Of a stretch of 64,000 bases of DNA, positions 16,885 through 25,818 are shown piece by piece. Position numbers and translations under genes: made by a program. Numbering within the stretch: position 1 is the stretch's first letter; the number at the start of each line of letters is the position of its first letter. The DNA lies in assembly GCA_035934015.1 (NCBI GenBank), contig DASYYH010000006.1, positions 248,001-312,000 of the forward strand. Reading direction: 5' to 3'. Origin of the DNA: Candidatus Acidiferrales bacterium (GTDB lineage Bacteria > Acidobacteriota > Terriglobia > Acidiferrales > UBA7541). The notes beneath the pieces were generated by a model. It searched no databases, was not told the DNA's origin, and saw nothing but the letters and a program-made list of their open reading frames with translations.

Positions 16885-19800
16885 ATGCGTAACTTTTTAC
16901 GATTGGAACGCGTTGCTTCAGCGTTCTTTTTCTGCGTTTTTGCTTTTGCTTTGGTATTAGGGATGTCACCTAAGCCGGTGTTAGCACAATCGGCGAGCAC
17001 GGGCATGATCGTTGGCGTTGTGACCGACGCCAGCAATGCCATCGTGCCGAATGCGACGGTGACAATCACGTTGAAGTCAACGGGGACGTCGCGTTCGACC
17101 GTGACAGACACTCAGGGGCGTTACGTCTTTGCTGACGTAGACCCTGGTGCATACGACATTACGATTTCCAAGGCTGGTTTCTCGTCCACCGTGATCAGCA
17201 ACCAGGTGGTGAAGCTCGGCCTGCAACTGACGGAGAACGCGAAGATGCAGTTGGGGAGCGTCTCGACGACGGTAACGGTGACGGAGACGCCGGGAGCCGA
17301 GTTGCAGACGGTGACACCGACTGTTGGCACGACGCTGAGTGGCGCGATCATCCTGAACCTGCCCAACCAGAGCCGCGATGCTTCCACTCTGGCCATTCTT
17401 TCGCCCGGTCAGAATATCAATGGCAACACGGGCGGTGAATCCCAGGATGAAAACTCCTTCCAGCTTGACGGTGGATTTGCCACCGACGACATGAGCGGTG
17501 ACAACAATACGTACATCCACGGCTTCGGTTCGGACACGGCGGGCGGCGCGGGTGCTATGCACACCCAGGGTAATAACCAAACACCGTCGGCGGTTGTGCC
17601 TGTTCCGGTGGCGAGCATTGAGGAGTTCAAGGTATCGACGGCAAACCAGACGGCGGACTTCAATGGCGGCGGTGGCAGCCAGATGCAACTGGTGACCAAG
17701 CGCGGCACGAAGACGCTGCACGGTTCGGTTTACGAATACTATCTGGACAACAATTTTGGTGGCGCGAACACGTGGGACAACAACAGCACGGGGACGGCGC
17801 AACCGAGTTCGCATTTCAGCCGGTTTGGTGCATCGGCGGGCGGCGAGATACCGCATTCGAACTTCCTGGGTGGGAACTGGTTTATCTTCGGCAACTACGA
17901 AGGCTACCGTTTCCCGCAAAACTCGATCTTCGAACGCGCCTTCCCGACGGCGACTCTGCGGACGGGCTTGATGCAGATGGACGGTGAAGTAATCAATCCA
18001 AATAATGTAGCTACGACGGATCCGGCAACAGGCAAGACCTATGCTGCAAACATGGTAACCTGCGTGGCGGCTAAGGGGTGTGATCCGGTGACTGTTGGTT
18101 CTGTGACTACCTATACCTACACTCCAGGCCAAACCTTTGGTTGCGGGCCCAGCGGGACTGGCACCTGCGATCCGCGCAATTTGGGCTTTAACCCTGTGCT
18201 GAAGAATCTGTGGAACACCTACCTGCCTCTGCCGAATGACTGCAATCAAGGCGATGGCCAAAACTATTGCGGTTATAAGGGCGCCATCTCCACGCCGCAG
18301 TCAAGCAACTTCGGCGTGGCGCGTGTTGACCACGACTTTGCCAAGAACTGGCATTTCAACGGCACGTATCATTACTACAAATTGCAAAACACAGTATCGG
18401 ATCAGTGGGACGTCGGCGGGTTCTTCCCGGGCGATACGAAGGGGGACTACGCGGCCGTTCGCACGAAGCCTCAGGAGCCGTGGCTCTATACGGCAGGCTT
18501 GACAACGGATGTGACGCCGAATGTGACCAACGACATACACTTCAGCTATACGCGGAACTGGTGGGCGTATGGAGACCCCGGTGGTGTTCCAAACGTCGCT
18601 GGCTACCCGGCCGCACTGGAAGTTGGTGGGGAGAACAGCGGGGCCGGTACCACCGATAACCCGGTCTTTATTCCCTATAACACCAACAACCAGAACGTAC
18701 GCACGCGCTACTGGGACGGTCATGATTCCATGTACCGCGACGACGTGACGTGGATCAAGGGCAACCATCTGTTCCAGATGGGCGGCACGTATCAGCGGAA
18801 CAACGATACGCACGAGCGGAACGATAACGGTTCGTTTGTCAACACGTTCGAGCAGTATCTGATTGGAACTTCGTTCACCAGCGCGCTTACTAACAATAAC
18901 ATCGACCTTAGCGGCGTGACGCCGCTTGGCGTAAGCAGCAGCAGCGCTGACGCAGCGAAATATGGCGAGCTTTACTCGATCGTAACTGGTATGGTGGATC
19001 AGACACAGGGTCTCTATACCCGCTCGCCCGGCTCGCGCTCCACTGGCCTGCCTCTCTTGCCCAGGCCCACTGGCGACTGTGCGATCGCCGGTGTGGCTGC
19101 CACGGCGGATTGCACGAGTTCGCCGCCGCTGCTGAATACCAGCGTCATTCCGACCTACAACCTGTATTTCTCCGATTCGTGGCACTTGAAGCCCACGATT
19201 TCGCTGAACTACGGCCTCGGTTACACGGTGCAGATGCCGCCGTACAATACCAATGGCGGCTATCAGACGGTCATGGTGGATCAGAACGACAACATTCTGT
19301 ATGCCATGAATTATCTGAATAACGAACGGGCGGCGGCGCTGCAAGGCAACGCCTATGCCCCGATGATCGGTTTCTCGACCGTCGACAATACGAATCATCA
19401 CAATCACTATCCCTATGACCCGTTCTTCGGCGGACTCGCTCCTCGCGTCGGAATCGCGTGGAACGTCCGTCCGGACACAGTGGTCCGCGCGGGCTATTCG
19501 CGGATCTTTGGGCGGATCAACGGCGTGGACCCCATGCTGGTACCGATGCTCACGCCGGGCTTGATGCAGCCGGCTGTGTGCGAGGGCCCGACCATGACAG
19601 GAACCTGCGCTACAACATCCAATTTAACCACCGCCGCGAACGGCTTTCGGGTCGGCGCGGATGGCGTGAATGCGCCATTGCCCGCCCCGAGCGCGAGCCT
19701 TCCCCAGCCGTGGTATCCGGGTTTCAACGACGTCCAAACCGGGCCGGGCGAAACGATCGATCCGAATTTCACGCCAGATCGTTCCGATGAATTCACGCTC

Positions 19801-21153
19801 AGCATTCAGCACCAGTTCGGGCCGAAAATTCTCGCCGAAGTGGGCTACATTGGCCGCCTCATGTCCAATGAAGGCGAGTATTACAGCCTGACGAACGTTC
19901 CGTACATGATGACCGAGGGCGGACAGACGTTCGCTAACGCCTGGGCTCAGGTGATGCAAGCGACAAACTTCGGCACGAACCTGAGCAGCATTCCGGTGCA
20001 GCCGTTCTTCGAGACCGCACTGGGAGGAGCGGGGTCAAACTACTGCACAGGAAATTTCGCGGGTGGCATCACTGGCCTTACCAGTTGCACGGCGGAGTTT
20101 GTTAGGCAGAACGCCGCCAACGGCAACATGCAAGGGTCTGTTCCGTACAATGCTTGGAACGGCGTTTCCAGCGCCGGTTTCTTGCTATTTAACGGAAATG
20201 CTGCCCGGAGCTCGCCGAGCGATCCCATCGGAGTGACGTGCCCGACAGGCAGTACTACTGGGATTGGGTGCCAGGGCGAAACACCGTCCATCGATACGAC
20301 TGTCAGCAACGGCTTTGGAAACTACAATGCCGGCTATTTGCAGTTGACGATGACGGACTGGCATGGCCTGACCACGAAGGCCAGCTTCCAGTATAGCAAT
20401 GCGCTGGGCACGGTCAACGTCCTGCAGGCTAGCAGCGCATTCACGACTGTCGACCCCTGGAACCTCCAGAACATGTACGGGCCGCAGACGTACAACGAGA
20501 AGTTTAACTTCAACTTCTTCATGAATTACGCTGAACCCTTCTACAAGTCTCAGCAGGGCGTGATCGGGCATCTGCTCGGCGGATGGAACTTCTCTCCGCT
20601 GTTCACTTACGGCAGTGGTTTCCCGGTCGAGCTCGGCACGGGGACTGGCGGCGACAACACGAGCTTCGGTGAAACGAATCCGGGCTATGTGGGGTCGGAA
20701 GAGAACGGCGTGATCATGCAGAACCTGCACTACAGCGGCACGAGAAAGGCATCGGCTGGTGGGGTGGCCCCGGATGGCACGCCCTGCGGCAACTTCGGCC
20801 CAGGCTTTAACGTGTTCAGCAACCCGGCCGCAACGTGCCCGGGAGCTGGCATATTCGGCGATCCGATCCGCAACCCCATTCTTGGCTTCGACGGCCAGAT
20901 TGGGGGCGGCGGTCCGCTAAAGGGTCTGCCGTTCTGGAACTTGGACATGGGCATCAACAAGAATGTCAAGATCACCGAGAAGTTCAGCGGGACGATGTTC
21001 TTTGACTTCACCAACGTCCTGAACCATATGCAACCGAACGATCCTGCACTCAACATCTTTAGCCCAGGTACGTGGGGCGTGTTGGGTGGCGGCGGGAACT
21101 TGCAGGGTAACCTCCCACGCCAGTTGCAGCTTGGTTTGAGCATAGACTGGTAG
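16885..21153 (+). CDS. Large TonB-dependent receptor, Oar-like
   Basis: 1422 residues. A long Sec signal ends near KPVLAQ (residue 35), followed by a carboxypeptidase-regulatory-like domain (about 38-130: GMIVGVVTDASNAIVPNATV, then DVDPGAYDITISKAGF). The plug region has NSFQLDGGFATDDMSG and PVASIEEFKVSTANQ (about 190-265), then ADFNGGGGSQMQLVTKRGT. A barrel of about 1100 residues ends LPRQLQLGLSIDW, with a terminal aromatic residue. Paired Cys in extracellular loops (for example GCGPSGTGTCDP) suggest disulphides. It is typical of the very large receptors that Acidobacteria use for polymer or glycan uptake; the ligand is unknown. GGGAGGT precedes the ATG, a sigma-54-like promoter lies upstream and a perfect hairpin follows the stop. 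Confidence 0.92.
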   Translation: MRNFLRLERVASAFFFCVFAFALVLGMSPKPVLAQSASTGMIVGVVTDASNAIVPNATVTITLKSTGTSRSTVTDTQGRYVFADVDPGAYDITISKAGFSSTVISNQVVKLGLQLTENAKMQLGSVSTTVTVTETPGAELQTVTPTVGTTLSGAIILNLPNQSRDASTLAILSPGQNINGNTGGESQDENSFQLDGGFATDDMSGDNNTYIHGFGSDTAGGAGAMHTQGNNQTPSAVVPVPVASIEEFKVSTANQTADFNGGGGSQMQLVTKRGTKTLHGSVYEYYLDNNFGGANTWDNNSTGTAQPSSHFSRFGASAGGEIPHSNFLGGNWFIFGNYEGYRFPQNSIFERAFPTATLRTGLMQMDGEVINPNNVATTDPATGKTYAANMVTCVAAKGCDPVTVGSVTTYTYTPGQTFGCGPSGTGTCDPRNLGFNPVLKNLWNTYLPLPNDCNQGDGQNYCGYKGAISTPQSSNFGVARVDHDFAKNWHFNGTYHYYKLQNTVSDQWDVGGFFPGDTKGDYAAVRTKPQEPWLYTAGLTTDVTPNVTNDIHFSYTRNWWAYGDPGGVPNVAGYPAALEVGGENSGAGTTDNPVFIPYNTNNQNVRTRYWDGHDSMYRDDVTWIKGNHLFQMGGTYQRNNDTHERNDNGSFVNTFEQYLIGTSFTSALTNNNIDLSGVTPLGVSSSSADAAKYGELYSIVTGMVDQTQGLYTRSPGSRSTGLPLLPRPTGDCAIAGVAATADCTSSPPLLNTSVIPTYNLYFSDSWHLKPTISLNYGLGYTVQMPPYNTNGGYQTVMVDQNDNILYAMNYLNNERAAALQGNAYAPMIGFSTVDNTNHHNHYPYDPFFGGLAPRVGIAWNVRPDTVVRAGYSRIFGRINGVDPMLVPMLTPGLMQPAVCEGPTMTGTCATTSNLTTAANGFRVGADGVNAPLPAPSASLPQPWYPGFNDVQTGPGETIDPNFTPDRSDEFTLSIQHQFGPKILAEVGYIGRLMSNEGEYYSLTNVPYMMTEGGQTFANAWAQVMQATNFGTNLSSIPVQPFFETALGGAGSNYCTGNFAGGITGLTSCTAEFVRQNAANGNMQGSVPYNAWNGVSSAGFLLFNGNAARSSPSDPIGVTCPTGSTTGIGCQGETPSIDTTVSNGFGNYNAGYLQLTMTDWHGLTTKASFQYSNALGTVNVLQASSAFTTVDPWNLQNMYGPQTYNEKFNFNFFMNYAEPFYKSQQGVIGHLLGGWNFSPLFTYGSGFPVELGTGTGGDNTSFGETNPGYVGSEENGVIMQNLHYSGTRKASAGGVAPDGTPCGNFGPGFNVFSNPAATCPGAGIFGDPIRNPILGFDGQIGGGGPLKGLPFWNLDMGINKNVKITEKFSGTMFFDFTNVLNHMQPNDPALNIFSPGTWGVLGGGGNLQGNLPRQLQLGLSIDW

Positions 21154-21169
21154 TAGCCAAAGTGGCGGT

Positions 21170-21196
21170 GCGGGAGGATCCCCCAGATCCTCCCGC
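21170..21196 (+). terminator. Hairpin terminator after the TonB receptor
   Basis: Perfect 11-bp stem GCGGGAGGATC / GATCCTCCCGC with a CCCCA loop, 17 bp after the receptor stop. No T-run follows, so it may act as a transcript-end stabiliser rather than a classical intrinsic terminator. Confidence 0.6.
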
Positions 21197-21214
21197 TATC
21201 GCTACATTCGTACG

Positions 21215-21225
21215 TATGGTATAAT
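21215..21225 (+). promoter_or_regulatory. Extended -10 promoter for the DinB-like gene
   Basis: TATGGTATAAT carries a consensus TATAAT (21220-21225) preceded by a TGn extension. A -35 box is not obvious, as expected for extended -10 promoters. It lies about 175 bp before the likely start at 21401 and after the receptor terminator. Confidence 0.45.
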
Positions 21226-21400
21226 TTCGAAACACCCATATGCATAATGGAGCCAAACAACCGATTGCTCAATTGGCCGCAAAGCCACATACCGACCAGT
21301 TGGTACCATGCCTTCCCTCAATTCCTGCCGCGTGTGTCAGAGCCACAGGATCTGTTGTCCAAAGTTGGGTTCCCATTCTTCACAGAGGCAATGCGAGAAA

Positions 21401-21955
21401 ATGACCGAACATATGCGAGAAGATGTCAGGTGTCTGCTTGAATCATTCAGGATTGGGCCATCGTCGCTGAACGCTGCGCTGCGTCAATTTCCAAGGCAAA
21501 TGTGGCGCTACCGTCCCCGCCCAGACCGTCCGAGCATTCACGATATGGTCATCGAGCTTACCGAAGCGGAGGCAAGTTCCTATGTAATGTCTCGCCAGTG
21601 GGTTGCTCAGCCCGGCACACCGCTAAACGAACTCGCCGGTCGGTCCCGGGTTCGATCCTTCGTCTATTTTGATCAAACGGTCCTCGAATCTCTCCGGATC
21701 ATTTCGTATCTGAGGAGATCGACGTACAGGCTCCTTTACAACCTGCCCGAAAATTGCTGGGACTACACTGCGGCTCATCCTCGCAACGATTCACTCACAC
21801 TCCATCAGTGGCTGATGATTCTCGAACGCACCATCCCGAGGTCCGTCGAGCAAATGCATATGAACTACGATAGCTGGATCAAGACGCACCCCGCCAAGAA
21901 ACTCCGTGTGAAATCTGTGGCCAGCTTGGAGTGCATTCCGGAAACAATCGGGTGA
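21401..21955 (+). CDS. DinB-like four-helix protein
   Basis: 184 residues from ATG 21401 (MTEHMREDVRCLLESF). The frame is open back to 21308, but the extra Cys-rich N-terminus looks non-coding and no good ribosome binding site decides the start. The central pattern QMWRYRPRPDRPSIHDMVIE, then three more helices with HQWLMILERTIPRSVEQM, fits the DinB/YfiT-like superfamily of metal-binding four-helix bundles, which includes thiol-dependent transferases and many uncharacterised proteins. Only part of the usual three-His metal site is visible (H in SIHDMV, H in LHQWL). Monocistronic. Confidence 0.6.
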   Translation: MTEHMREDVRCLLESFRIGPSSLNAALRQFPRQMWRYRPRPDRPSIHDMVIELTEAEASSYVMSRQWVAQPGTPLNELAGRSRVRSFVYFDQTVLESLRIISYLRRSTYRLLYNLPENCWDYTAAHPRNDSLTLHQWLMILERTIPRSVEQMHMNYDSWIKTHPAKKLRVKSVASLECIPETIG

Positions 21956-22146
21956 AGTAATCAAATTTCATGGGCCCATCTTCGATGCGGGAAAGAAAAA
22001 CTGCCGGCAAATAAGGCTTGTTGATCGATGAATTGCAATACGAGTGGTTTTTTTGATTGCCCTTTGAGGGCGAATGAATCGTTGGGGTGCGGCCGAGAAG
22101 ATGCTTGGCCGCATGCGGTCAAGTCAATCTACTCGGATAACTCGAA

Positions 22147-22590
22147 ATGAACGCAACGCTGACCGACATAGAGAAAGATGCGACGAGCTCGGCGCCTAAC
22201 CCGCAGAAACCGTCTCCCTCTCGCAAGCAAACCACTAGAATCGCCCTTAAGACCCGAGCCGGAGGAGTTGTTTTCATTGCCTCGGCCGACGTGCTTGCTG
22301 TCGTGGCGCAGGGTAACTATGTGCTGCTGCAGCGCGAGTCTGGCTCTTATCACCTCCGCGAGTCGATTTCCGCGATGGAGGAAAAACTGAAGCCATTCGG
22401 CTTCGTCCGCATTCACCGATCCATCTTGGTAAACAAATCATGGGTCGAGGAGATTCGTCCTCACGCGCCGGGAAAGTACTTGCTGCGCTTGAGAAACGGG
22501 CAAGACTATACGGTTACCAGAAGTTACAGAATGAATCTCAAATTCCTTGCCGAACTCTGGCTTGGCAACGACACATTCCAGGGTGCATGA
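22147..22590 (+). CDS. LytTR-domain DNA-binding protein (no receiver domain)
   Basis: 147 residues: a short polar N-terminus (1-35) and a LytTR domain (about 38-138) with VLAVVAQGNYVLLQRESGSY, HLRESISAMEEKL, FGFVRIHRSILVNKSWVEEI and VTRSYRMNLKFLAELWLGN. It shares most of these residues with the LytTR protein at 15821-16357, so the two are recent paralogues. Without a receiver domain, its activity must be set by expression, partner binding or redox/metal state. The ribosome binding site is weak (GATAACTCGAA before ATG). tRNA-Val lies 50 bp downstream on the other strand. Confidence 0.84.
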   Translation: MNATLTDIEKDATSSAPNPQKPSPSRKQTTRIALKTRAGGVVFIASADVLAVVAQGNYVLLQRESGSYHLRESISAMEEKLKPFGFVRIHRSILVNKSWVEEIRPHAPGKYLLRLRNGQDYTVTRSYRMNLKFLAELWLGNDTFQGA

Positions 22591-22639
22591 CCGCGCTGTA
22601 ATTGCGTTGGTTTCCCATCCGCATTTGCTTGGGGAGCAA

Positions 22640-22716
22640 TGGTAGGCCCGTGCGGGCTCGAACCGCAGACCTCTACCGTGTCAAGGTAGCGCTCTAACCA
22701 ACTGAGCTACGGGCCT
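22640..22716 (-). tRNA. tRNA-Val (anticodon GAC), CCA encoded
   Basis: On the minus strand the 5' acceptor AGGCCCG pairs with CGGGCCT, followed by discriminator A and an encoded CCA (22640-22642). The D arm GCTC...GAGC, anticodon arm CTACC-TTGACAC-GGTAG with anticodon GAC, and T arm TGCGG-TTCGAGC-CCGCA are all complete. The GAC anticodon reads GUC and GUU valine codons. Confidence 0.97.
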
Positions 22717-22781
22717 ATTTTTCTGGCTCAATTCTAACACCATCTCTGCTTCGCCGCGACGCTCTCCGCGCCGTCTGGCCC

Positions 22782-23129
22782 TCACGTTGCGCGTTCCACC
22801 ATCACCGCGGTCCCGTACGCCAGCACTTCCGTCACGCCCTGCATGATTTCATTTGCATCGTAGCGCACGCCGATGATCGCGTTTGCTCCGCGCTCCGCGG
22901 CATGTTCCATCAGCAGCTCCAGCGCATCTTCGCGCGTCTTTTCGCACATGTCCGTGAAGAGCGTGATGTTTCCGCCGACGATTGTCTGCAGCGACGCGCC
23001 GATATTCCCGAATATGCTCCGCGACCTCACAATGATTCCGCGCACCAATCCCATGGATCGCACGATGTGGTATCCGGGAAGCTCAAACGCATTCGTCACC
23101 ATGTTCATATCCACTCGTCCGTTCACCAT
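22782..23129 (-). CDS. YbjQ / UPF0145 family protein
   Basis: 115 residues with an AGGAGG site 3 bases before the ATG. It has the full UPF0145 pattern: a first strand [21 protein letters not shown], then [20 protein letters not shown], then [20 protein letters not shown] and YGTAVMVE at the end. The family forms small pentameric cytoplasmic rings of unknown function, sometimes called heavy-metal-binding on weak grounds. Length is normal for the family. It stands alone between tRNA-Val and a repeat-like hairpin region. Confidence 0.9.
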   Translation of the reverse strand: MVNGRVDMNMVTNAFELPGYHIVRSMGLVRGIIVRSRSIFGNIGASLQTIVGGNITLFTDMCEKTREDALELLMEHAAERGANAIIGVRYDANEIMQGVTEVLAYGTAVMVERAT

Positions 23130-23162
23130 TGCCTCCTATGCGGTCGCGACCAAACTCGATCT

Positions 23163-23245
23163 GTCATTCCGAGCCCCGTTCGCGCGGCCTGCGGCAAGCA
23201 GCCAACATAAACAAAGTCGCGAACGGGTGCGAGGAATCTGCTTTT
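23163..23245. repeat. Intergenic repeat-like hairpin (CATTCCGAG ... GAGGAATCTGC)
   Basis: Begins TCATTCCGAGC and ends GAGGAATCTGCTTTT, boundary motifs that recur around small interspersed repeats in many bacterial genomes. Inside, CCCGTTCGCG (23175-23184) pairs perfectly with CGCGAACGGG (23218-23227). Only one copy is in this window, so repeat status is inferred. Confidence 0.4.
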
Positions 23246-23267
23246 CTCAGTTTAGGTCATGCTCAGC

Positions 23268-25157
23268 TCAGTGCTGCACCACTGGTATCTCCACGTTCGA
23301 CGGATACTCTTTGCTCCGATAAATCCTCTGCGTCGCCTCGATGTAATCGCTCGCCTTCGCCTTGAAAATATTCGGCACAAACTTCTGCGGGTTCCGGTCG
23401 ATGATCGGAAACCACGTGCTCTGCACCTGCACCATGATGCGGTGGCCCTTCAGGAAGCAGTGGCTATTCGTGTGCAAATCGATCGTGTAAGGCGTCACTT
23501 TTCCCGGCGTAATCGGCTCCGGCCTCTCGAAGCTGTTGCGGAAACGCCCGCGGAAAACTTCATCCGCAATCATCAGCTCGTATCCGCCCATCGACGGCTC
23601 CGCTTCATACTTCTCCGGATACACATCAATCAGCTTCGCAATCCAGTCGCTGTCGCTGCCTGTCGTTGACGCGTACAAATGCGCCACAATATCTCCCGCC
23701 ACGCACACATCTTGTTCGAGCGGTCCCGTGGACCAGTTCACCGTATCCGGCCGCGAATCCACAAATCGCTGATCCTCCACAAGCCACGTGTACCAGCGGC
23801 TCCCCGGCCCGTAGGTCTCCTCGATGGGCCTATGCCGGTAGGGAACCGGATGTGCCGGGTCGGAAATATAGCTGTCAAACGCGTTTGCGCCGATTTCCCG
23901 CGGCGCGTCAAACGATAATTTCCCCTTCGCGCCAAAATACAATTTCTTCTCCATCACGTTTGCCGTCGGCGGCCAGGCGTCGTAATCCACCCACTTGTTC
24001 GCTCCGGTTTCGAATGTCCGCACTTTCTTGAACGGCAGCTCGCCTTTATCCTTCAGCCAGTAGGCAAACCACGGCGCCTGCGCATCCGCGCGAAAATCCT
24101 TGCTCGTCGGCACGCCGAACTGAATCCGTCCCAGGCTTTCGCCGTCGCTCCGCGCCCATCCGCCGTGATTCCACGGCCCAACGATCAGATAATTGAAATG
24201 ATTCGTATCGTTTTTCTCCAGCGTCTCGTAAATCTTCACCGGTCCGTAAAAATCTTCCTGGTCCCACCATCCCGCCACATTCAAATCCGGCACGCTCAAA
24301 TGCATGTCCTTCAAATACGGATAGAACGCCTGCTTCCGCCAGAAGCTGTCGTAGTTCGGATGGTTGACGTAGTCTTCCCACGTCGGAATTCGCCCGTGCA
24401 GATACATCGTGTCCACGTTCGATAGCGGACCCAGCTCGAGATACCATTCGTAGGTGTCGTACTTGTCGAACTGAAAAGTGAAATTCGTCTTTCCCGTCTC
24501 CATCATCGCCGCGTATTCGAATCCGTAGCTCAGCCGGAACGCGCCGTTGTGGTGGAAATCGTCGCCCAGAAACATGTCCGCCGGCGACGCTTGCTCCGAC
24601 ACGGCCTTCAGCGCCGGATGCGGCTCGAGCAGCGCCATCGCCGTCAGCCATCCGCCGTAGGAAATCCCCAGTAGCCCTGCGCGCCCGTTGTTGTTCGGCA
24701 CGTTTTTCAGCAGCCAGTCGATGGTGTCGTACGTGTCCGTGCCTTCATCAATCGCCTTCGGGTCCTTCCGGTCGCGCGGCGGCCGTTGCATCACAAATTG
24801 TCCCTCCGAACCGTATCGCCCGCGTATGTCCTGCATCACGAAAATATAGCCTTCCGGAATCATCTCCTGATAAATCCCGAAAAGCCGGCTGTACCCGTTC
24901 GCGTCGTCGTTCGTGCCGTAGGGCGTGCGCGTAATCAGAAACGGTAGCGGTCCGCTTGCGTTTTTCGGCGCGTAAATCTCCGTATGCAGCCTCACGCCGT
25001 CGCGCATCGGAATCATCGCGCCCTGCTTCGTATAGAGTGCGCTCACGTCAATCATTCCCGTTTGCGCCCGCGCCGTCCGCACATGCAGCGCACACGCACC
25101 CGCTGCCGCAATTCCCCCCGCGATGCACACCACCACCGCAATTCGCATCCTCTTCAT
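23268..25157 (-). CDS. CocE/NonD family alpha/beta hydrolase (X-Pro dipeptidyl peptidase S15 type)
   Basis: 629 residues from the ATG at 25155-25157, which has GGAGCG upstream and starts a signal peptide (MKRMRIAVVVCIAGGIAAAG); the frame is open 12 codons further. The catalytic domain begins near residue 35 (MRDGVRLHTEIYAP), with RTPYGTNDD, QDIRGRYGSEG and the nucleophile elbow GISYGGW (about residue 150). A helical cap and a C-terminal jelly-roll domain (about 460-629) follow, with HLYASTTGSDSDWIAKLIDV, as in CocE and glutaryl-7-ACA acylase relatives. It hydrolyses esters or amides of unknown type outside the cytoplasm. It shares strand with the DUF1579 gene 51 bp upstream. Confidence 0.88.
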   Translation of the reverse strand: MKRMRIAVVVCIAGGIAAAGACALHVRTARAQTGMIDVSALYTKQGAMIPMRDGVRLHTEIYAPKNASGPLPFLITRTPYGTNDDANGYSRLFGIYQEMIPEGYIFVMQDIRGRYGSEGQFVMQRPPRDRKDPKAIDEGTDTYDTIDWLLKNVPNNNGRAGLLGISYGGWLTAMALLEPHPALKAVSEQASPADMFLGDDFHHNGAFRLSYGFEYAAMMETGKTNFTFQFDKYDTYEWYLELGPLSNVDTMYLHGRIPTWEDYVNHPNYDSFWRKQAFYPYLKDMHLSVPDLNVAGWWDQEDFYGPVKIYETLEKNDTNHFNYLIVGPWNHGGWARSDGESLGRIQFGVPTSKDFRADAQAPWFAYWLKDKGELPFKKVRTFETGANKWVDYDAWPPTANVMEKKLYFGAKGKLSFDAPREIGANAFDSYISDPAHPVPYRHRPIEETYGPGSRWYTWLVEDQRFVDSRPDTVNWSTGPLEQDVCVAGDIVAHLYASTTGSDSDWIAKLIDVYPEKYEAEPSMGGYELMIADEVFRGRFRNSFERPEPITPGKVTPYTIDLHTNSHCFLKGHRIMVQVQSTWFPIIDRNPQKFVPNIFKAKASDYIEATQRIYRSKEYPSNVEIPVVQH

Positions 25158-25208
25158 CGTTTTTCGCTCCACAACCCCGCGCGAGCCTACCACAATTCGC
25201 GCCGCGAC

Positions 25209-25754
25209 TTAGTCCTTACTGCGATAAGCTTCAATCACCATGAATTCTTGCCACGTCTTGCCGTCGTCTGACCTCTCGCCTCGCCAAGTAAAGTGATTTT
25301 CAGAAATGTTCGTATAGGTAGCGCGCGTAAACACATGGGAGGCAACAGGCTCATCCATGCTATACGTGATTCCTTTTTCGTCGATCTTGACGCCGCTCGT
25401 CTCCGTTCCTAGGTCAACCCAGGTACCACCCAAAGCATTTAGCCATTTCATGTTCCAAGTCTTCTTCTTGGCATCATACAAACGAAAGTTTATCCCCAGC
25501 ACCAGAAGCTCGCCGGCGGACGTAGTCATTCGATACTTGTCCTCGATCGCGTACCCATCCAGGATGTAACGTCCCTCCCACTCGGCCATCAGACCCTCCC
25601 AGGTCCCGTCCTCCCGCTTTAGCTTCGCCTCGCAACCCCACTTACCGACCAGAAAGGCAAAGCGAGAAAGTTCTGGCGGTGCGTTGGGATTGAGTTTCCC
25701 GTACTCCTGTTCGTCAGTTTTCATGGCTCGAGAATTCGCCTGCGCAGGCTTCAT
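25209..25754 (-). CDS. DUF1579-like protein
   Basis: 181 residues from the ATG at 25754 (MKPAQANSRAMKTDEQEYG); a GTG/ATG choice within the first 20 residues remains open. The pattern FAFLVGKWGCEAKLKREDG, then WEGRYILDGYAIEDKYRM, LGINFRLYDAKKKTWNMKWL and FTWRGERSDDGKTWQEFMV fits lipocalin-like DUF1579 proteins, a fold of unknown ligand. No signal peptide is seen. It lies between the phosphoesterase fusion and the CocE hydrolase, all on the minus strand, so a shared transcript is possible. Confidence 0.72.
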   Translation of the reverse strand: MKPAQANSRAMKTDEQEYGKLNPNAPPELSRFAFLVGKWGCEAKLKREDGTWEGLMAEWEGRYILDGYAIEDKYRMTTSAGELLVLGINFRLYDAKKKTWNMKWLNALGGTWVDLGTETSGVKIDEKGITYSMDEPVASHVFTRATYTNISENHFTWRGERSDDGKTWQEFMVIEAYRSKD

Positions 25755-25795
25755 CGTGGCTCTCCCACCGCATCCCATAAGTGCCGTTTACGGTT

Positions 25796-25811
25796 CGCAG
25801 CTTCAGCTGCG
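25796..25811. repeat. Small hairpin of the stem-TTCA-stem type
   Basis: CGCAGC-TTCA-GCTGCG, a 6-bp perfect stem with a TTCA loop, just past the phosphoesterase-fusion stop. Similar stem-TTTA/TTCA-stem hairpins occur at 32853, 32892 and 37061. Confidence 0.4.
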
Positions 25812-25818
25812 ATATATG

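Noticed and set aside
17077-18261. 394-codon minus-strand frame
   Set aside because: Antisense of the large TonB receptor; no domain recognised.
22043-22059. Possible sigma-54 promoter upstream of the second LytTR gene (TGG...TTGC)
   Set aside because: The GG to GC spacing is 11, not 10, and the element lacks the -24 TGGCAC context.
22640-22716. tRNA-Val as an integration site
   Set aside because: No integrase and no direct repeat of the tRNA 3' end were seen nearby.
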